Under the pieces are notes generated by a model that was not told the DNA's origin, searched no databases, and was given only the letters and a program-made list of their open reading frames with translations. DNA of 64,000 nucleotides from Mariniphaga anaerophila (GTDB lineage: Bacteria; Bacteroidota; Bacteroidia; Bacteroidales; Prolixibacteraceae), in contig NZ_FQUM01000003.1 of the NCBI RefSeq assembly GCF_900129025.1, positions 372,001 to 436,000 of the forward strand, read 5' to 3'. Position 1 is the stretch's first letter, and every line of letters begins with the position of its first letter. Position numbers and translations under genes: made by a program. Below are positions 62,165-64,000 of the stretch, piece by piece.

Positions 62165-64000
62165 ATGAAACCCGAAATAAAAGAATTGATTGAAGTATCC
62201 CGCTATTATGGCAAAAACAAAGAATATGTAATTGCAGGCGGCGGAAACACATCGTTTAAAAACGAAAAACATTTGTGGATAAAAGCCAGCGGCATCAATC
62301 TGGGTAGTATTGGTGAAGACGGGTTTTGCGTACTCGACCGCGCCAAACTTAACGACATACCCAATCAACAGTTTTCTGCGAATCCGGTACAACGCGAAGA
62401 AGAGGTAAAAAATGCATTACTGAACAGCCGGATAAATCCGGAATCCGGTTTGCGCCCGTCGGTTGAAACGTCGCTGCACAACCTGTTTAGCTACAAATAT
62501 GTGGTACACACCCACTCCACGCTAATTAACGGATTGATGTGCAGCAACCAGGCAGAACAAAAAACAACCGAAATTTTCGGAGAGAAGGCACTATTCGTTC
62601 CGTATTCAGACCCCGGTTATATTCTTTTCAAAATTATTGCGGAACAGATTGCCGCCTACCACCAAAAATTCGGGAACGACCCGAAAATTGTGCTGATTCA
62701 GAACCACGGAATTTTTGTTGCTGCCAACACCACTGACGAAATAAAAGGCATTTACGCCGGCATAGAAACAAAGCTTAAAAACACGTTTGATTCATTTCCC
62801 GAATCGGAAGAAAAACCGGTTTCAAAAGAAATGGCAGAGATTCTACCTGCCGTCAGAATGATGCTATCCGGAGAGAAATTAAAAGTAGCAACGGCTTTCA
62901 ACAGTACGTGGATTTCCAACTTCATAACAGACAAAAAAACATTCAGCAAGTGGATTGCTCGTCCGTACAATCCCGACCAAATGGTGTATTGCCTATCAGA
63001 ATACCTGTTTATTGAAAACAAAGGGACAACCGAAAAAATTCTGTCAGAAGCCCGTGCACAAATTGCGGAATTTACAACTCGGCGCAAGGCCACGCCTAAA
63101 ATTATTTTCATACAAAACGAAGGCGTAATTGCGGCTGAAGATTCTGCAGTGTCAGTCGGGTACCTGAAAGATATGGTGAGCGACTTTTGCCAGATTGCCA
63201 CGCTTGCGGAAAACTTCGGGGGGCCGCATCCTTTAACCGCAGAGCAGGTTGCATTTATCGAAAACTGGGAGGTGGAAAACTACCGAAAAAAAGTTTCGCT
63301 CGGAGGAAAGGCGCAGGGACAACTGGAAAACAAAACAGTAATTGTTACCGGGGCAGCCCAGGGGTTTGGGGCAGGCATTGCAGAAATCTTGTTCAACCAA
63401 GGCGCTAACATTGTTGTTGCCGACCTCAACGCAGAAAAAGGAAAAGAATTTGCCGGCCAGCTTAATGACAAAGGCAGGAAAAACGAAGCGCATTTTATCG
63501 GTGTGAATGTTAGCGAGGCCACCTCGGTCGAAAATATGATTCAGCAGGCAGTCCTTCGGTTTGGCGGACTGGATGTAATGATTTCCAACGCCGGAATACT
63601 TCGCGCGGGCAGCCTGGACGAAATGGACGCTGCAACTTTTGAGCTGATGACTAAGGTAAATTACACCGGCTATTTCCTGTGTTCAAAATATGCCCAGAAA
63701 GTAATGAAGATACAACACAGGCACTGCCCCAATCATTTTATGGACATCATTCAAATCAATTCGAAATCGGGGCTAAAAGGCAGCAACAAGAATTTTGCGT
63801 ATGCAGGCGGAAAGTTCGGAGGAATTGGCCTCACCCAGTCGTTTGCACTGGAATTGATGCCGTTCAACATTAAAGTGAACTCCGTTTGCCCGGGTAATTT
63901 TTTCGACGGGCCACTGTGGAGCGACCCCGAAAAAGGGTTGTTTGTTCAATACCTGAAAGCCGGAAAAGTACCGGGAGCAAAAACCATTTCCGACGTAAAA
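62165..64000 (+). CDS. bifunctional class II aldolase / short-chain dehydrogenase, 3' end outside window
   Basis: A fusion of the rhamnulose-1-phosphate aldolase/lactaldehyde dehydrogenase type (RhaEW/YuxG-like). The frame is open from the ATG at 62165 to the window end (612 codons). The aldolase domain (about 1-395) has EYVIAGGGNTSFK, the zinc motif VVHTHSTLIN and QNHGIFVAANTTDE. The dehydrogenase domain begins with the NAD loop VIVTGAAQGFGAGIAE and has ISNAGILRAG and the catalytic Tyr/Lys in YAGGKFG. It probably converts a deoxysugar phosphate to lactate or a similar product. The PHP-like gene before it may act in the same pathway. The exact sugar cannot be read from sequence; L-rhamnose or L-fucose are the likely candidates. 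Confidence 0.9.
   Translation, partial: MKPEIKELIEVSRYYGKNKEYVIAGGGNTSFKNEKHLWIKASGINLGSIGEDGFCVLDRAKLNDIPNQQFSANPVQREEEVKNALLNSRINPESGLRPSVETSLHNLFSYKYVVHTHSTLINGLMCSNQAEQKTTEIFGEKALFVPYSDPGYILFKIIAEQIAAYHQKFGNDPKIVLIQNHGIFVAANTTDEIKGIYAGIETKLKNTFDSFPESEEKPVSKEMAEILPAVRMMLSGEKLKVATAFNSTWISNFITDKKTFSKWIARPYNPDQMVYCLSEYLFIENKGTTEKILSEARAQIAEFTTRRKATPKIIFIQNEGVIAAEDSAVSVGYLKDMVSDFCQIATLAENFGGPHPLTAEQVAFIENWEVENYRKKVSLGGKAQGQLENKTVIVTGAAQGFGAGIAEILFNQGANIVVADLNAEKGKEFAGQLNDKGRKNEAHFIGVNVSEATSVENMIQQAVLRFGGLDVMISNAGILRAGSLDEMDAATFELMTKVNYTGYFLCSKYAQKVMKIQHRHCPNHFMDIIQINSKSGLKGSNKNFAYAGGKFGGIGLTQSFALELMPFNIKVNSVCPGNFFDGPLWSDPEKGLFVQYLKAGKVPGAKTISDVK

Overview
The window comes from a bacterium of the phylum Bacteroidota, most likely the Marinilabiliales/Prolixibacteraceae side of Bacteroidia. 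The order-level placement is an inference. The evidence is a type IX secretion sorting domain, Bacteroidota-type promoters (TTTG-N19-21-TAnnTTTG), the gene order sigma54-regulator/lptE/TPR/secG, the DUF3098 gene beside ftsX, a eukaryote-like hexokinase of the Bacteroides type, a GH29/GH127/DUF2264 glycosidase repertoire, and moderate AT richness. I saw no rRNA, tRNA, CRISPR array, insertion sequence or phage gene.

Layout. 1-2.4 kb: end of a GH29 fucosidase and a hexokinase. 2.4-3.4 kb: a solo PAS-receiver protein. 3.7-8.0 kb: glycerol genes (glpF, glpK, divergent gpsA) and an NlpE/META lipoprotein. 8.1-13.4 kb: pgi, a serine beta-lactamase-like hydrolase with deoC, a minimal T9SS sorting-domain protein, and kdsB. 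13.6-16.4 kb: sigma54 activator-lptE-TPR-secG. 16.5-21.5 kb: parE-parC-aroK. 21.7-28.2 kb: an RND efflux operon (tetR-tolC-adaptor-pump) ending in a PII-like gene. 28.3-30.0 kb: a membrane protein and a patatin-like hydrolase. 30.3-37.8 kb: a second RND operon that runs into a LytS/LytTR two-component pair. 37.8-41.6 kb: methyltransferase, SIMPL protein, queA, truB. 41.6-43.6 kb: uppP, DUF3098, ftsX. 43.6-52.5 kb: an ion-homeostasis cluster (trkH, KdpD-like kinase, KdpE-like regulator, four-helix sensor-like protein, CPA2 antiporter with a USP-like tail, APC permease with EIIA-like and RCK_C domains). 52.8-56.9 kb: GH127 and DUF2264 hydrolases. 57.0 kb: an unknown protein with a nuclease-like motif. 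57.9-60.6 kb: rplM-rpsI-rpsB-tsf. 60.9-64 kb: a variant PHP protein and a bifunctional aldolase/dehydrogenase that runs off the window.

How the genes work together. The sugar genes (fucosidase, hexokinase, pgi, GH127, DUF2264, aldolase/SDR) fit a polysaccharide-degrading heterotroph. The most unusual regions are the ion-homeostasis cluster, where nucleotide-binding and phosphotransfer-type regulatory domains have been spread over transporters and the EIIA-like domain has lost its phospho-histidine, and the RND pump operon capped by a PII-like sensor. Several intergenic palindromes and direct repeats look like operators or RNA leader structures and are listed separately.

Limits: all calls come from reading the sequence and from memory of families. 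No alignments or database searches were run.
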